Positions 1 to 9,007 of a DNA stretch of 64,000 nt are shown piece by piece. The stretch is from positions 124,001 through 188,000 of the forward strand of contig NZ_BMJC01000007.1 of assembly GCF_014642875.1 (NCBI RefSeq), in the 5' to 3' direction. A program made the translations under genes and the position numbers. The notes under the pieces are model-generated. The model was not told the origin of the DNA. It was given only the letters and a program-made list of their open reading frames with translations, and did no database searches. The stretch comes from Puia dinghuensis (lineage in GTDB: Bacteria; Bacteroidota; Bacteroidia; Chitinophagales; Chitinophagaceae). Numbering within the stretch: the first letter of the stretch is position 1; each line of letters opens with the position of its first letter.

Positions 1-1
1 A

Positions 2-2419
2 AATCCGCAATTTGGAATGAGTCCCTTTAACAACCTTAATCCTGCGGATATTGAAAGCATAGAGGTGTTGAAAGATGCCGATGCGACGGCTATTTATGGT
101 TCCCGGGGGGCAAATGGCGTCGTTTTAATTACGACGAAGAAAGGTAAGGCCGGGTCCACTAGGGTGGATGTAAATGTATATTCGGGCGCTGGTAAAGTAG
201 CCAGGGAAATGCAATTATTGAACACCCAGCAATACTTGGCAATGCGGCATCAGGCTTTTTATAATGACTCCCTGTCAAGCCCTTCTTCCGATATCACACC
301 AGGCCCAAATGATTATGATCTCAATGGCATATGGGACACCACCCGCTATACAGATTGGCAAAAAGTATTTATTGGCGGTACAGCTCAATTGACCAGTGCC
401 AATTTGAATATCTCCGGTGGTAATCTGAACACACAATTCTTGATTGGTGGTAACTATACAAAACAGACAACCGTTTATCCGGGGGACTTTTCCGATCAAA
501 AGGCTTCTGTTCATATCAATATCAACCATGCCTCTATTGACCAAAAATTTCATCTATTGTTTTCCGGACAATACATGAACGATAATAGTATGCTCCCATC
601 AACAGATTTTGCTACCGATATTACAATGGCGCCGGATGCACCCGCCCTATACAATGCCGATGGGAGCATCAACTGGCAGGGGGGAACCTGGTATAATCCC
701 CTGGCATCCATACTTATGACGTCTGGGGCCGTTACTCATAACCTGCTTGGAAATTTAAATTTGAGCTACGAACTTTTGCCAGGCCTTAAAATAAAAAGTA
801 GTTTAGGTTATACACGGATGCAAATGGATCAAACGCAGTTGATACCTTCCGCTGCTTTTTATGGTCCCCCTGACCCGAATAACAGATTTAACTTTTTCGC
901 GACAACAAGTGTTGGCACTTGGGTGCTTGAACCAGAAATTGATTATTCGAAAAAACTGGGTCAGGGAAAACTGGATATATTAATTGGAACTACTTTTCAG
1001 GAAAATGTGCAGAATACACTTGGTCAATACGCCTATGGGTTTAGCAGTGACGCGTTGATTTCTGATATTGCAGCCGCTTCAAATGTGGCCACGATTAATG
1101 CAACGAATTCCGATTATCGATATAATGCGCTTTTTGGCAGAGCCGGCTACAATTGGCGGGATAAATATTTAATTAATATTACCGCACGTCGGGATGGAAG
1201 CACCCGATTTGGACCCCAAAATCAATTTGGAAATTTTGGTTCTGCTGGAGTTGGATGGATATTTTCGAAAGAGAATTTTGCGGAAAAATTGCTTCCTGTT
1301 TTGAGCTTTGGAAAGCTTAGGATAAGTTATGGCGTTACCGGGAATGATCAGATAAACGATTATCAATACTTTAGTACTTATGCACCTTATTCTAGATCTT
1401 CCTACCAAGGCGTGATCGGGTTATATCCTCAACGTATCGCCAATCCATATTTTGGCTGGGAAAGGGTCAATAAATTGGAAGCGGGAATTGAATTGGGTTT
1501 TTTGAAGGATCGAGTCTTACTCTCGGGCGATTATTATCGCAATCGCAGCAACAATCAATTGGTGCTTGCACCATTACCCAGTATTGATGGCTTTTCATCG
1601 ATACAATCGAACTTGCCTGCCTTGGTTCAGAATTCAGGCGCAGAAGTTGAAATCAATACTGTTAATATTAAGACAAAGAATTTTACCTGGACAACTGCTT
1701 TCAATCTGACTATACCTCGCAACAAATTGGTATCTTTTCCTGGCCTTGCAAGCAATTCAACATACAAGAATGCATATGAAATTGGAAAGTCACTATTTAT
1801 CCAACATCAATATCACTACACAGGCGTAGATCCTCAGACGGGTCTATTTACATTTCAGGACGTGAACAAAGATGGAGTGATTAACTCACTTGATTTGCAA
1901 TTTCTGAAGCAAGTAGCACAGGAATATTATGGGGGATTTGGGAACACTTTTATTTATAAAGAATTTCAATTGACGATCTTTTTTCAATATGTGAGGCAAA
2001 CAGGATTTAATTATTTTGCTGATGCTAATCCAACAGGAATTTTTAATGGTGGTAGTAGTAATGTGCCGGTGTTTATGGTGAACAATTGGAAAAGGCCGGG
2101 TGATGTGTCAAATATTGAACAATTCACGCAAGGAGGAGGCAGTGGAGCAGCAGCTACAGCATGGTATAATATCCAGACAAGTGACTATGCTATCGGCGAT
2201 GCTTCCTTTATCCGATTAAAAAATCTATCCTTGTCATGGTCTCTTCCCGAGCAGTGGAGGCGGAAAATGCATCTTCAAAATGCGAGGATTTATGTTCAAG
2301 GACAGAATTTACTAACCATTACGAAATATCGTGGCCAGGATCCAGAGTCGCCAACAAACCAAGGCCTCACTCTGCCCCCTTTACGAATGATAACGGGTGG
2401 TGTTCAATTAACTTTGTAA
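2..2419 (+). CDS. SusC/RagA-type TonB-dependent outer-membrane transporter, 5' end missing
   Basis: The reading frame is open from base 2, so the gene begins before the window and the first ATG (base 17) is internal. What remains is the end of the plug domain, with the SusC-family signature [20 protein letters not shown] and [13 protein letters not shown], followed by about 750 residues of beta-barrel ending in [15 protein letters not shown], the usual aromatic/hydrophobic barrel terminus. SusC proteins form the TonB-powered channel under a SusD lid and import oligosaccharides or, in RagAB, peptides. The next gene is its SusD partner 18 bp downstream. It is a close paralogue of the SusC on the minus strand at about 55-58.4 kb, sharing the plug signature, DTTR-TDWQK and SGGN-NTQFL-GG segments. 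The substrate cannot be read from sequence; the peptide genes nearby make a RagA-like peptide importer plausible. Confidence 0.95.
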   Translation, partial: NPQFGMSPFNNLNPADIESIEVLKDADATAIYGSRGANGVVLITTKKGKAGSTRVDVNVYSGAGKVAREMQLLNTQQYLAMRHQAFYNDSLSSPSSDITPGPNDYDLNGIWDTTRYTDWQKVFIGGTAQLTSANLNISGGNLNTQFLIGGNYTKQTTVYPGDFSDQKASVHININHASIDQKFHLLFSGQYMNDNSMLPSTDFATDITMAPDAPALYNADGSINWQGGTWYNPLASILMTSGAVTHNLLGNLNLSYELLPGLKIKSSLGYTRMQMDQTQLIPSAAFYGPPDPNNRFNFFATTSVGTWVLEPEIDYSKKLGQGKLDILIGTTFQENVQNTLGQYAYGFSSDALISDIAAASNVATINATNSDYRYNALFGRAGYNWRDKYLINITARRDGSTRFGPQNQFGNFGSAGVGWIFSKENFAEKLLPVLSFGKLRISYGVTGNDQINDYQYFSTYAPYSRSSYQGVIGLYPQRIANPYFGWERVNKLEAGIELGFLKDRVLLSGDYYRNRSNNQLVLAPLPSIDGFSSIQSNLPALVQNSGAEVEINTVNIKTKNFTWTTAFNLTIPRNKLVSFPGLASNSTYKNAYEIGKSLFIQHQYHYTGVDPQTGLFTFQDVNKDGVINSLDLQFLKQVAQEYYGGFGNTFIYKEFQLTIFFQYVRQTGFNYFADANPTGIFNGGSSNVPVFMVNNWKRPGDVSNIEQFTQGGGSGAAATAWYNIQTSDYAIGDASFIRLKNLSLSWSLPEQWRRKMHLQNARIYVQGQNLLTITKYRGQDPESPTNQGLTLPPLRMITGGVQLTL

Positions 2420-2437
2420 AAATTAAAATGAGCGCTC

Positions 2438-3859
2438 ATGCAAAAGTTGAAAATAAAATATCCTTGTATTATATTATTTGTGCTGGCAATTGCAACAAGC
2501 TGTAAGAAATATCTTTCGGTTGGGCCTCCTACTACTCAGCTGGTCACGACGAATGTATTTACAAGTGACGCTTCGGCCACTGCTGCACAACTAGCTATTT
2601 ACGCGCAAATGCAGAATGATCCTGCACTTTTTGATGAATATTGCGGATTGTCTTCAGATGAATTTAATATCGCGCGTACGGATGTCTTTTCTCTCGATTT
2701 GTATGGAAATAAGTTAGTCGCTTCCACTGATGCGAATCAGATACATGTATGGGGGCTCGCCTATCAATTTATTTACCAAGAAAATGCGATTCTCGCGAAT
2801 TTGGCGTCCTCGGCAGGAGTAAGCAATGTAGTTAAGCAACAGTTGACAGCAGAGGCTGAGTTTACGAGAGCCTACTGGTATTTTTACCTGCTTAACTTCT
2901 ATGGGGATGTGCCTTTGATCACTTCGACCGATTACAAGGCCAATTCGACCATGGTGAAAACGCCAAGTTCAAAGGTTTACCAACAGATTATCTCCGATCT
3001 GAGCGCTGCTGAATCAAAATTGAATGCAAATTATGTGGACGCCACTGATACTGCTGTTACGAATGACAGGGTACGACCTACAACGTGGGCGGCGGCCGCT
3101 TTGCTGGCGAGGACCTATTTGTTTGCTGGCGTCACGAATAATGCCTATTATGACAGTGCCGAAATGCAGGCAACTATTGTTATCAATAATTCGATGCAAT
3201 TCTCGCTTACAGGATTGGATAACGTATTTCTAATTAACAGTAACGAGGCAATTTGGCAAATTTCGCCAAACAGTAATTACAATTATACAGCTGAGGGTTT
3301 AACTTTCGTATTGACAAAGCCGCCTGCAAGTTCGAGTTCCGGCATAACCATGAGCAAAAATTTGCTGAATGCATTTGAGCCCGGAGATAATCGAAGCTCG
3401 CATTGGATCGGAGCCTATACTAATGGCGGTAATACCTGGTATTTTCCACATAAATATAAAGCCGGGTCGAATGCTAAAAGCCTGACGGAATACTCAATGA
3501 TCCTTCGACTTGGAGAACAATACCTTACACGAGCGGAAGCAAGGGCGCAGCAAGGAAATATCAATGGCGCTTTGTTGGACCTGGATGTTATTCGAAAGCG
3601 AGCGGGCCTGCCGAACTATTCCGGGCCTATCGATCAGGCTTCTGTTATCCTTGCCATCCAACATGAACGCCAAGTTGAACTATTTTCCGAGGGATTTCGC
3701 TGGCTGGATTTGAGAAGGACCGGTATGATAAATTCGGTAATGAGTGTTGTGACACCTCAGAAAGGTGGAGGAACTTGGAATGCCTATCAGCAGTTATACC
3801 CCATTCCGGTAACTGATGTCCAGTTGGATCCCAACTTAGCGCAAAATCCTAATTATTGA
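2438..3859 (+). CDS. SusD/RagB-type substrate-binding lipoprotein
   Basis: 473 residues with a lipoprotein signal peptide ending in a lipobox (AIATSC, Cys about residue 22), then a SusD fold: an alpha-helical TPR-rich scaffold with WYFYLLNFYGDVPLIT, the C-terminal EYSMILRLGEQYLTRAEARAQ helix region and the closing ERQVELFSEGFRWLDLRR and YPIPVTDVQLDPNLAQNPNY motifs. SusD proteins are surface-exposed lids that hand substrate to SusC. It follows the SusC gene by 18 bp and its stop overlaps the following reading frame, so the three genes form one operon. It is paralogous to the minus-strand SusD at about 54 kb. Confidence 0.95.
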   Translation: MQKLKIKYPCIILFVLAIATSCKKYLSVGPPTTQLVTTNVFTSDASATAAQLAIYAQMQNDPALFDEYCGLSSDEFNIARTDVFSLDLYGNKLVASTDANQIHVWGLAYQFIYQENAILANLASSAGVSNVVKQQLTAEAEFTRAYWYFYLLNFYGDVPLITSTDYKANSTMVKTPSSKVYQQIISDLSAAESKLNANYVDATDTAVTNDRVRPTTWAAAALLARTYLFAGVTNNAYYDSAEMQATIVINNSMQFSLTGLDNVFLINSNEAIWQISPNSNYNYTAEGLTFVLTKPPASSSSGITMSKNLLNAFEPGDNRSSHWIGAYTNGGNTWYFPHKYKAGSNAKSLTEYSMILRLGEQYLTRAEARAQQGNINGALLDLDVIRKRAGLPNYSGPIDQASVILAIQHERQVELFSEGFRWLDLRRTGMINSVMSVVTPQKGGGTWNAYQQLYPIPVTDVQLDPNLAQNPNY

Positions 3860-3885
3860 AAGCTTTAATGGTGGGTGCAAAAATC

Positions 3886-5262
3886 ATGGTAAATACAATA
3901 AAATTTCTGTTTTTCGGAGTTGTGATGTTATTCTGTGGTAATTCAATGGGGCAATCTGTTAATCCCCCCCTGTTAGGTGAGCCCCTGGTTGGAAAAATAT
4001 GTCCAAATTATGTGTTCAAAAATGTCGTTTTTTATTCAAAAAGACAAGCGTCTTTGAATGATTTCAGGGGTAAGTGGTTAATTATTGAATTTTGGGATAA
4101 ACACTGCTCGGCCTGTATTGGTCATTTTCCCGATGCCAATGCAACTCAAAAGGAATTTAGGGATAGTTTACAGATTTTAATGATTGCGCCAGATGATGCT
4201 GAAAATGAGAATCTACCCTTGTATCGGAATTATCATGATCGCCTTCATCTAGAAATGCCTGCAGTTTTTGATTCGGCGTTGTTTTCAATTTGCAATGTAG
4301 ATTTGCTTCCTCATGTAGTTATCATTGATCCGACAGGAGTGGTTAGAGCAATAACAAATGGAGTAAACTCAAAAAAGATTCATCAGCTTTTGGCTGGCGA
4401 AAACCCTGTGTTTAATGGGACTTCTTATAAGGATGGGAAGCAAGGAAAAGATAAATTTCGATACAATGGAGCAGTGCCTTTTCTGATCTCTGGTAACGGC
4501 GGCGTGGATACCAATTTTCTATTCAGGTCTTTACTCACCCACTGGGTACCAGGTAATCCTTCCAGAGCTTATGACGAGATCACTCCTGAAGATATAATTG
4601 ACCAGGGACCATATAAGCAACAATCAAGATATGAAGGCTTAGGGCTAAGCCTTCGTTTTCTTTATGAAGCCGCTTATACAGGAAAGACGTATGGTATGGA
4701 CATGAATGATTCACTATATGGAAAGGTATGGTATACCCCCCTTCTGGAAGTCAAAGACAGTAGCTTCTTCGTAGCTGATTATGCAACCGGGAAAAATGTA
4801 TATTGTTATAGTCTGGTCGTTCCTTCATCCAGAGCGACCAAAGACCGAATGATGCAGATCATGCAGAATGAGTTAAAGAGCTGTTTTGGTTATGAGGTTT
4901 TGTTTGAAAGGAGAATGATGCCTTACTGGCGAGTGATTGCATTCGAAGGTACCGGAGAAAAGCTAAGATCAAAAGGAGGACCATGTCAAAGAACTGAAAC
5001 TAAACCATGGCAGGAAATCGTATTTAAGAATACTTCTATTTGGGATTTTATTAAGGAAGTTAATGATTATTCGGGGATTGGAAGTATTCTTCATGAGCCC
5101 CTATTGGATGAAACCAATATTGCAGACAATATTGATATTACCGTTGATTGGTTCAAGAATGATTTTAATAGTGTTAAAGAGGCATTAAATAAGAACGGCT
5201 TAGATTTAATTCCTGGAAAAAAGGAAATGAAGGTCTTGGTCATTAAAGATGCGCACTATTAA
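3886..5262 (+). CDS. TlpA-like thioredoxin-fold protein fused to a DUF3738-like C-terminal domain
   Basis: Sec signal peptide (MVNTIKFLFFGVVMLFCGN), then a redoxin/TlpA domain of about 150 residues with the redox motif CSAC in FWDKHCSACIGHFPD. A long middle region follows, and then a C-terminal stretch (SIWDFIKEVNDYSGIGSIL, LLDETN, DITVDWF, LNKNGLDLIPGKKEMKVLVI) that resembles the DUF3738/TIGR03435 family. The likely site is the periplasm or outer-membrane face; TlpA-type proteins reduce or shuffle disulfides. Several starts are possible in one frame (TTG 3856, ATG 3868, ATG 3886); I chose 3886 because it begins the signal peptide. It is the third gene of the SusC-SusD operon. The DUF3738 assignment is from memory of the family pattern and is less certain than the thioredoxin part. 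Confidence 0.75.
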   Translation: MVNTIKFLFFGVVMLFCGNSMGQSVNPPLLGEPLVGKICPNYVFKNVVFYSKRQASLNDFRGKWLIIEFWDKHCSACIGHFPDANATQKEFRDSLQILMIAPDDAENENLPLYRNYHDRLHLEMPAVFDSALFSICNVDLLPHVVIIDPTGVVRAITNGVNSKKIHQLLAGENPVFNGTSYKDGKQGKDKFRYNGAVPFLISGNGGVDTNFLFRSLLTHWVPGNPSRAYDEITPEDIIDQGPYKQQSRYEGLGLSLRFLYEAAYTGKTYGMDMNDSLYGKVWYTPLLEVKDSSFFVADYATGKNVYCYSLVVPSSRATKDRMMQIMQNELKSCFGYEVLFERRMMPYWRVIAFEGTGEKLRSKGGPCQRTETKPWQEIVFKNTSIWDFIKEVNDYSGIGSILHEPLLDETNIADNIDITVDWFKNDFNSVKEALNKNGLDLIPGKKEMKVLVIKDAHY

Positions 5263-5286
5263 CAAGATTTAACTTCGGAGAATTTT

Positions 5287-5400
5287 ACTTTTTTGAATCA
5301 AAAAGTAAGAAAAACATGAAATATACAAGTACGCATACCCCTTTTTCAGGTTTTCGAGATTCCCTGCCGCCCATCGTGGTTGCAGACAAGATGGACTATT
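5287..5400 (-). repeat. Orphan copy of the peptide-gene leader element
   Basis: About 112 bp nearly identical by eye to the sequence just upstream of the adjacent peptide gene (5711-5822), in the same orientation. It lies beyond that gene's terminator and faces the 3' end of the convergent TlpA-like gene, with no peptide gene after it. The core is slightly decayed (CTCGAAAACC and GGGGTATGC instead of GCCGAAAACC and AGAGTAGGC). Most likely it is the leader of a lost tandem peptide gene. Confidence 0.75.
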
Positions 5401-5406
5401 ACAAAT

Positions 5407-5446
5407 AAAATAAAAGGCTAGTCGCTCTTGACTAGCCTTTTATTTT
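5407..5446. terminator. Bidirectional intrinsic terminator between peptide gene and TlpA-like gene
   Basis: Perfect 17-bp inverted repeat (left arm AAAATAAAAGGCTAGTC) around a 6-nt loop, with A-rich and T-rich outer ends so that a U-tract follows the GC-rich stem on either strand. It lies 8 bp past the stop of the minus-strand peptide gene and about 145 bp past the + strand TlpA-like gene. Confidence 0.85.
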
Positions 5447-5454
5447 AGAATGGG

Positions 5455-5700
5455 TTATTGCGTATTTGTATGCAATTTATTAGTGCAAGTGTTGGTGGAA
5501 TAACACGTATGGGTGCTGCTTTTGCAAGTTACGCCAGTCGCACCGGTAGAGCAGGCAACGTTGCCAAGGTTAGTTGTGCAGGTTGTATGCTTCGACCAAC
5601 AGGCGTTTAAGTTATATTTGTTACTTGCTTTTGAAGCAAATGCGCCGGCGATAGCCAGTACAAAGGCTGTACCGCCCAAAATGATATTTGATTTTTTCAT
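5455..5700 (-). CDS. Small exported-looking Cys/Ser/Thr-rich peptide (DUF6520-like), peptide 1
   Basis: 81 residues. The start at ATG 5700 (MKKSN) is chosen because it aligns with the paralogues; an upstream in-frame start adds only 8 residues. The N-terminus looks like a signal peptide or membrane-inserting leader (KK, then ILGGTAFVLAIAGAFASKA). The C-terminal half has six Cys and many Ser/Thr: C-W-S-x4-C-x8-C-x8-C-x6-C-x5-C, including LGNVAC and a THTCYS block. Peptides 2 and 3 share the same six-Cys frame. The general look matches the Bacteroidota DUF6520 group (from memory). It is the last gene of the minus-strand string, directly after the lanthionine synthetase gene. It could be a lanthipeptide-like precursor or a disulfide-bonded secreted peptide; the sequence alone does not decide. 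Confidence 0.8.
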   Translation of the reverse strand: MKKSNIILGGTAFVLAIAGAFASKASNKYNLNACWSKHTTCTTNLGNVACSTGATGVTCKSSTHTCYSTNTCTNKLHTNTQ

Positions 5701-5710
5701 TGCTTTGTTC

Positions 5711-5822
5711 ACTTTTTGAATCAAAAAGTAAGAAAAACTTTAAGTATACAATTACGCCTACTCTTTTTCAGGTTTTCGGCATTCCCTGCCGCCCATCGTG
5801 GCTGCAGACAAGATGGACTATT
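5711..5822 (-). promoter_or_regulatory. Conserved leader element upstream of peptide 1
   Basis: Read on the minus strand, the 136-bp gap between the LanKC gene and peptide 1 holds CCATC...GATGG (potential hairpin), then GGGAATGCCGAAAACC, eight bases, AGAGTAGGC, and finally TTTTTGATTCAAAAAGT (a second potential hairpin) just before the start codon. The blocks CCATCTT, GGGRAWGCCGAAAACC and AGAGTAGGC recur in the same order and similar spacing upstream of the two peptide genes at 52-53 kb. Conservation between distant paralogous sets suggests a structured 5' leader or regulatory site. I could not match it to a known riboswitch. Confidence 0.6.
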
Positions 5823-5836
5823 TGTGCACAATATTT

Positions 5837-8527
5837 TCAAATATCAAGCAACAGATGTCCGATCTTGTCGGGCATGTCACATCTCATTAAGAAATGAATA
5901 ATACCGCATGTTCCGGTCATGAGTTCTGGCTCAAAATCGGGAAAGATATTCACCGACCAGTAGCCTTGTCGGTTTTCATGTTCCCAAAAAGTATGAATAA
6001 ATAAATTTGCTAATTGATTAAGTCTATATTGCCAGATATCACCCCCCAAAACCCGACTTGCTTCCAGATAAACCTCTCCCAAACCCGATAAGCCATTTGC
6101 TTGCGTATAATCTAGATGTGTTGGGCTATCGGGAAGCGATGCTAAGGCATTTTCAGCTATTTTTTTATATAAAGGTTCATTTAAAAGTGAATATGCTTTT
6201 ATGAATGTCAATGCGACACCTGGCAAGCCTATATCACTGCAGAATGCATTTTCCGACTTGCTTTTTGTACTTGTGGCCCAATAATATGAGCCGCTTTTTA
6301 CCTTTGATTGCCTATGCAACCAAGCTAATCCTTTACAGATACATTCTATGACTTGCGGGTCTTTATGATAATTTGCATAAGCTATTAGAAAGCAAAGTAT
6401 CCCTGCAGTTCCATGTGCAAACCCAATTGCATTGTCTTTTTTTTTGCCGCTTCTATAATTAGGCCATGATCCATCAGATTGTTGCGCCTGGATTACCATG
6501 GCTAGGTATTCCTGCAACAATGGTTTGTGGAATTCATGCCGTAAATAGGTAGCACAATGCAAAAGGGATAGCCCTTGCCCGGAAACTCCTGTCGCTAAAG
6601 CTAATTTTGACGCAGGCGGCTGAAAGCAGTGTTCTAAGTAGGTATAGTATTTATTGTCAGGGAGCAATCCGGATTCAATGCCTTCTTTGAGCGCTAATGC
6701 TATGCCTGCTGACCCATCGTATAAGCCAGGAGTTGATAATTGGATGGAATTGAGGAATTTATCTTCCAGGTATTTGCAACTTGCCGTGTATTCTTCAGTC
6801 ACAGTGCTTGTATCATAGCCGAATCGCTTAGCCCGACCTATAAGATAGGCGATACCCGTTAGTCCGTTAAAAAATGCAGATTGAGGCGCACGCTCCGCAG
6901 GTTGATACCCTATGAGGTCATTTATTTTAACAGTCGAAAGCCACACATTATCCTCGGACAATATGCTTCCATTGCTAAGGCATTTTATCGCTTTGATGAT
7001 TATTTCCCTGATCTTTTCCTTGTCTATTTTTGTGGTAAGCTTTTCCGACGATGTAATGGAAGGATGCATTTGCAATTCTTTCCGGTAATTAGTGATCGTT
7101 TCCTCTAACATTGATAGAGCGGGCCTTTCTTCAGGGTTGGAGGCAAGGCATTTCTTAATAAGTGCGGCTAAAACTGGATTGCGCAGAAAGTATTTTAATT
7201 GTTCAGGAAATTGTTCCGAAAAGGGATTAAATTTTATCGGTTGTATTCCAGTGAAAATAAAGATCATAAACGCTCCCAAAGCATAAATGTCTTCCTTTGT
7301 ATTCGGGGTTTGAGCTTCCATTTGTTCTGGAGAAATATATCCCGGTGTTCCTAATTTAAATGGAGGATTTGGTTTATTGCAGTAAATGGAATAGCACAAC
7401 TCCATATCGATCAAAAAGAGCTGGGACCTCCTGTTAATAATAAAATTCGCCGGCGTGATATCGCGATGGATATATCCCTTTTGGTGCAATTTGTCTGTGA
7501 TACTTAGGATCATCAGTAAAAGATCAATTAAATGCAATTGCTGAGATTTGGCCAGGCCAAACCAGCTATTATTTTGGAATATGGACAATATATAGTCATT
7601 TAACGGGTCTCCTTTAATAAATTCCATTGCCAGATACGTACAATCCTGGTCCTGGAAAAGATCAAAGATTTCTGGCATAGGAAACTGCCCCGATAAATCC
7701 TTATACAATTCATATTGCCACATCAATCTGTCCGTAATGTCTCTTCCAAATTCATCGGCCCACATATTCTTTAGACCTTCTTTTATTATGCAGAGTTTTA
7801 TTTGAAATGGTCCTTTGAAATAGTTTCCCTGGATAACCCTTCCTTTGGGATCAGGTTTGAGTACAGTCAATGGCTTGTACTTTAGATTCCAAAGTTTCTT
7901 TCTAACTGGTAACTTCACCTCTGCGATTTCGGCAAAAGGCCATATGACCCCCGGAGGCATGGAAAAAGGAATTGTCATCCTATCCAGGATTAAATTTCCG
8001 GTACTATCGTAAATATATTGCTGTTCATGACCGTTGTGCCCTATTTTTGTGATAGGATTGAAGCCTTCATACCGCGTATAGACGGTGCCACCTAGGAAAC
8101 TATCGGTGGGAACCGCTGGGCCCCGGAAGTTGCGAGTGAGTTCGACGAGTTTTTTTGCTATAGTAAGTGTTGTTGGTTCTGATTCAATATATATGCATAG
8201 TATTTTGCCAACTTGAAAGTGACCAAGGGTGCCATCCAATAATGATCTTACTGTATCCTTTGTTCGCGGAATTTGAAATGGGATCTTCATAGAGATCAAC
8301 AATGGTAAGATATTATTTATCAATGATGTAAACTGCAATCTTATAACAGAGACGTGTAAAACCCAACCTTGCGTGCCTGTAATTTCGCCAACTTGAAAAT
8401 AGAGGCCTTTATCTTTATAAGATAAACCGTTACGGTTTAACATTTCATCACATTCAAATGAGGCTTCACCCACCAGATGGATCGCGGAAGATTGGTCTAC
8501 ATCGATTTCGGCAAATGTTGTTTGCAT
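5837..8527 (-). CDS. Class III lanthionine synthetase (LanKC-like: lyase, kinase and LanC-like domains)
   Basis: 896 residues, the usual size for class III LanKC enzymes. These phosphorylate Ser/Thr in a precursor peptide, eliminate phosphate and cyclise Cys onto the dehydro residue. Residues 1-215 match the N-terminal lyase region, with FRGPAVPTDSFLGGTVYTRY at about 134-153, like the 'YILSDRR-GPVYxRYG' segment of the family. Residues 225-485 are a protein kinase: HRDITPAN at 354-361, IDME (in place of DFG) at 373-376 and the GTPGYISPEQ activation segment. Residues 505-896 are LanC-like with GFAHGTAGI (H705), FCSDIGLPG (C763) and QANGLSGLG, where class I cyclases have Cys-His-Gly, so the zinc site is incomplete, as is usual in class III. 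It lies 16 bp after MauE and is followed by peptide 1. The family assignment is strong; the substrate is inferred from context. Confidence 0.9.
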   Translation of the reverse strand: MQTTFAEIDVDQSSAIHLVGEASFECDEMLNRNGLSYKDKGLYFQVGEITGTQGWVLHVSVIRLQFTSLINNILPLLISMKIPFQIPRTKDTVRSLLDGTLGHFQVGKILCIYIESEPTTLTIAKKLVELTRNFRGPAVPTDSFLGGTVYTRYEGFNPITKIGHNGHEQQYIYDSTGNLILDRMTIPFSMPPGVIWPFAEIAEVKLPVRKKLWNLKYKPLTVLKPDPKGRVIQGNYFKGPFQIKLCIIKEGLKNMWADEFGRDITDRLMWQYELYKDLSGQFPMPEIFDLFQDQDCTYLAMEFIKGDPLNDYILSIFQNNSWFGLAKSQQLHLIDLLLMILSITDKLHQKGYIHRDITPANFIINRRSQLFLIDMELCYSIYCNKPNPPFKLGTPGYISPEQMEAQTPNTKEDIYALGAFMIFIFTGIQPIKFNPFSEQFPEQLKYFLRNPVLAALIKKCLASNPEERPALSMLEETITNYRKELQMHPSITSSEKLTTKIDKEKIREIIIKAIKCLSNGSILSEDNVWLSTVKINDLIGYQPAERAPQSAFFNGLTGIAYLIGRAKRFGYDTSTVTEEYTASCKYLEDKFLNSIQLSTPGLYDGSAGIALALKEGIESGLLPDNKYYTYLEHCFQPPASKLALATGVSGQGLSLLHCATYLRHEFHKPLLQEYLAMVIQAQQSDGSWPNYRSGKKKDNAIGFAHGTAGILCFLIAYANYHKDPQVIECICKGLAWLHRQSKVKSGSYYWATSTKSKSENAFCSDIGLPGVALTFIKAYSLLNEPLYKKIAENALASLPDSPTHLDYTQANGLSGLGEVYLEASRVLGGDIWQYRLNQLANLFIHTFWEHENRQGYWSVNIFPDFEPELMTGTCGIIHFLMRCDMPDKIGHLLLDI

Positions 8528-8543
8528 ATAGCGCTTTTAGAAT

Positions 8544-9002
8544 TTATTTTCCGGAAACTTCCAGATTCGCTTGTAAGGGAACATTATCTTGCTGATGAAG
8601 TGTTTTATTCAGCCAAATTCCAGCTAAGGCAATTAATGTGAAGATGATATTAAATATCAGGTGTTGCCTCCACTTAAGACCTTTGAGCACACCCCCGCAT
8701 GCACATGGACGATGAGACGCAAGAAAATTTACATAGGCAACATATATGGTGAAAACTGACATCAGAATCAGGGAGGTGTATAACCCTTTGTGCCGCGTGG
8801 AAGGGATAATTAAAAGAACAGCCACTACAATTTCCACGAGGGGAAGTGCTATAGACAGAATGGCGGCAAAGGGCCTGAGTTCATCTGTTTGACGGAGAAC
8901 AAAGAGGAAATTATTATAATCAGCAAGTTTGCTGACTGCAGTATACACAAATAATAGAATTAACAGACAAATGATGATTTGGAAAACAAGATCTTTTTTC
9001 AT
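8544..9002 (-). CDS. MauE/DoxX-family redox membrane protein
   Basis: 152 residues with four predicted membrane helices and a conserved Cys-x-Cys-Gly-Gly (C100, C102 in RPCACGGVLKGLKWRQHL) between helices 3 and 4. The same CxCGG loop with a following KQHVLFN appears in the two larger MauE-thioredoxin fusions in this window. MauE is known for helping periplasmic disulfide formation during methylamine dehydrogenase maturation, and related DoxX/VKOR-like proteins shuttle electrons from thiols to quinone. It lies 5 bp after the GT-C-like gene and 16 bp before LanKC, so it is clearly in the same operon. The likely role is oxidation of thiols in the Cys-rich peptides or their partners (inference). 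Confidence 0.8.
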   Translation of the reverse strand: MKKDLVFQIIICLLILLFVYTAVSKLADYNNFLFVLRQTDELRPFAAILSIALPLVEIVVAVLLIIPSTRHKGLYTSLILMSVFTIYVAYVNFLASHRPCACGGVLKGLKWRQHLIFNIIFTLIALAGIWLNKTLHQQDNVPLQANLEVSGK

Positions 9003-9007
9003 AATGA

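Noticed and set aside
5287-5822. Direct repeats flanking peptide 1, considered as ends of a mobile element or att sites
   Set aside because: No transposase or integrase lies between them, and the repeated sequence matches the peptide leader at 52-53 kb, so duplication of a leader explains them.
5711-5822. Leader element as a known riboswitch (TPP, cobalamin, glycine, c-di-GMP)
   Set aside because: None of their diagnostic conserved blocks could be matched in order; it is kept as an unassigned leader.
5837-8527. LanKC gene as a class II (LanM) or plain Ser/Thr kinase
   Set aside because: A kinase domain between a lyase-like and a LanC-like domain is the class III/IV order; LanM has no kinase of this type, and the LanC-like end rules out a plain kinase. 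Missing zinc ligands argue against class IV.
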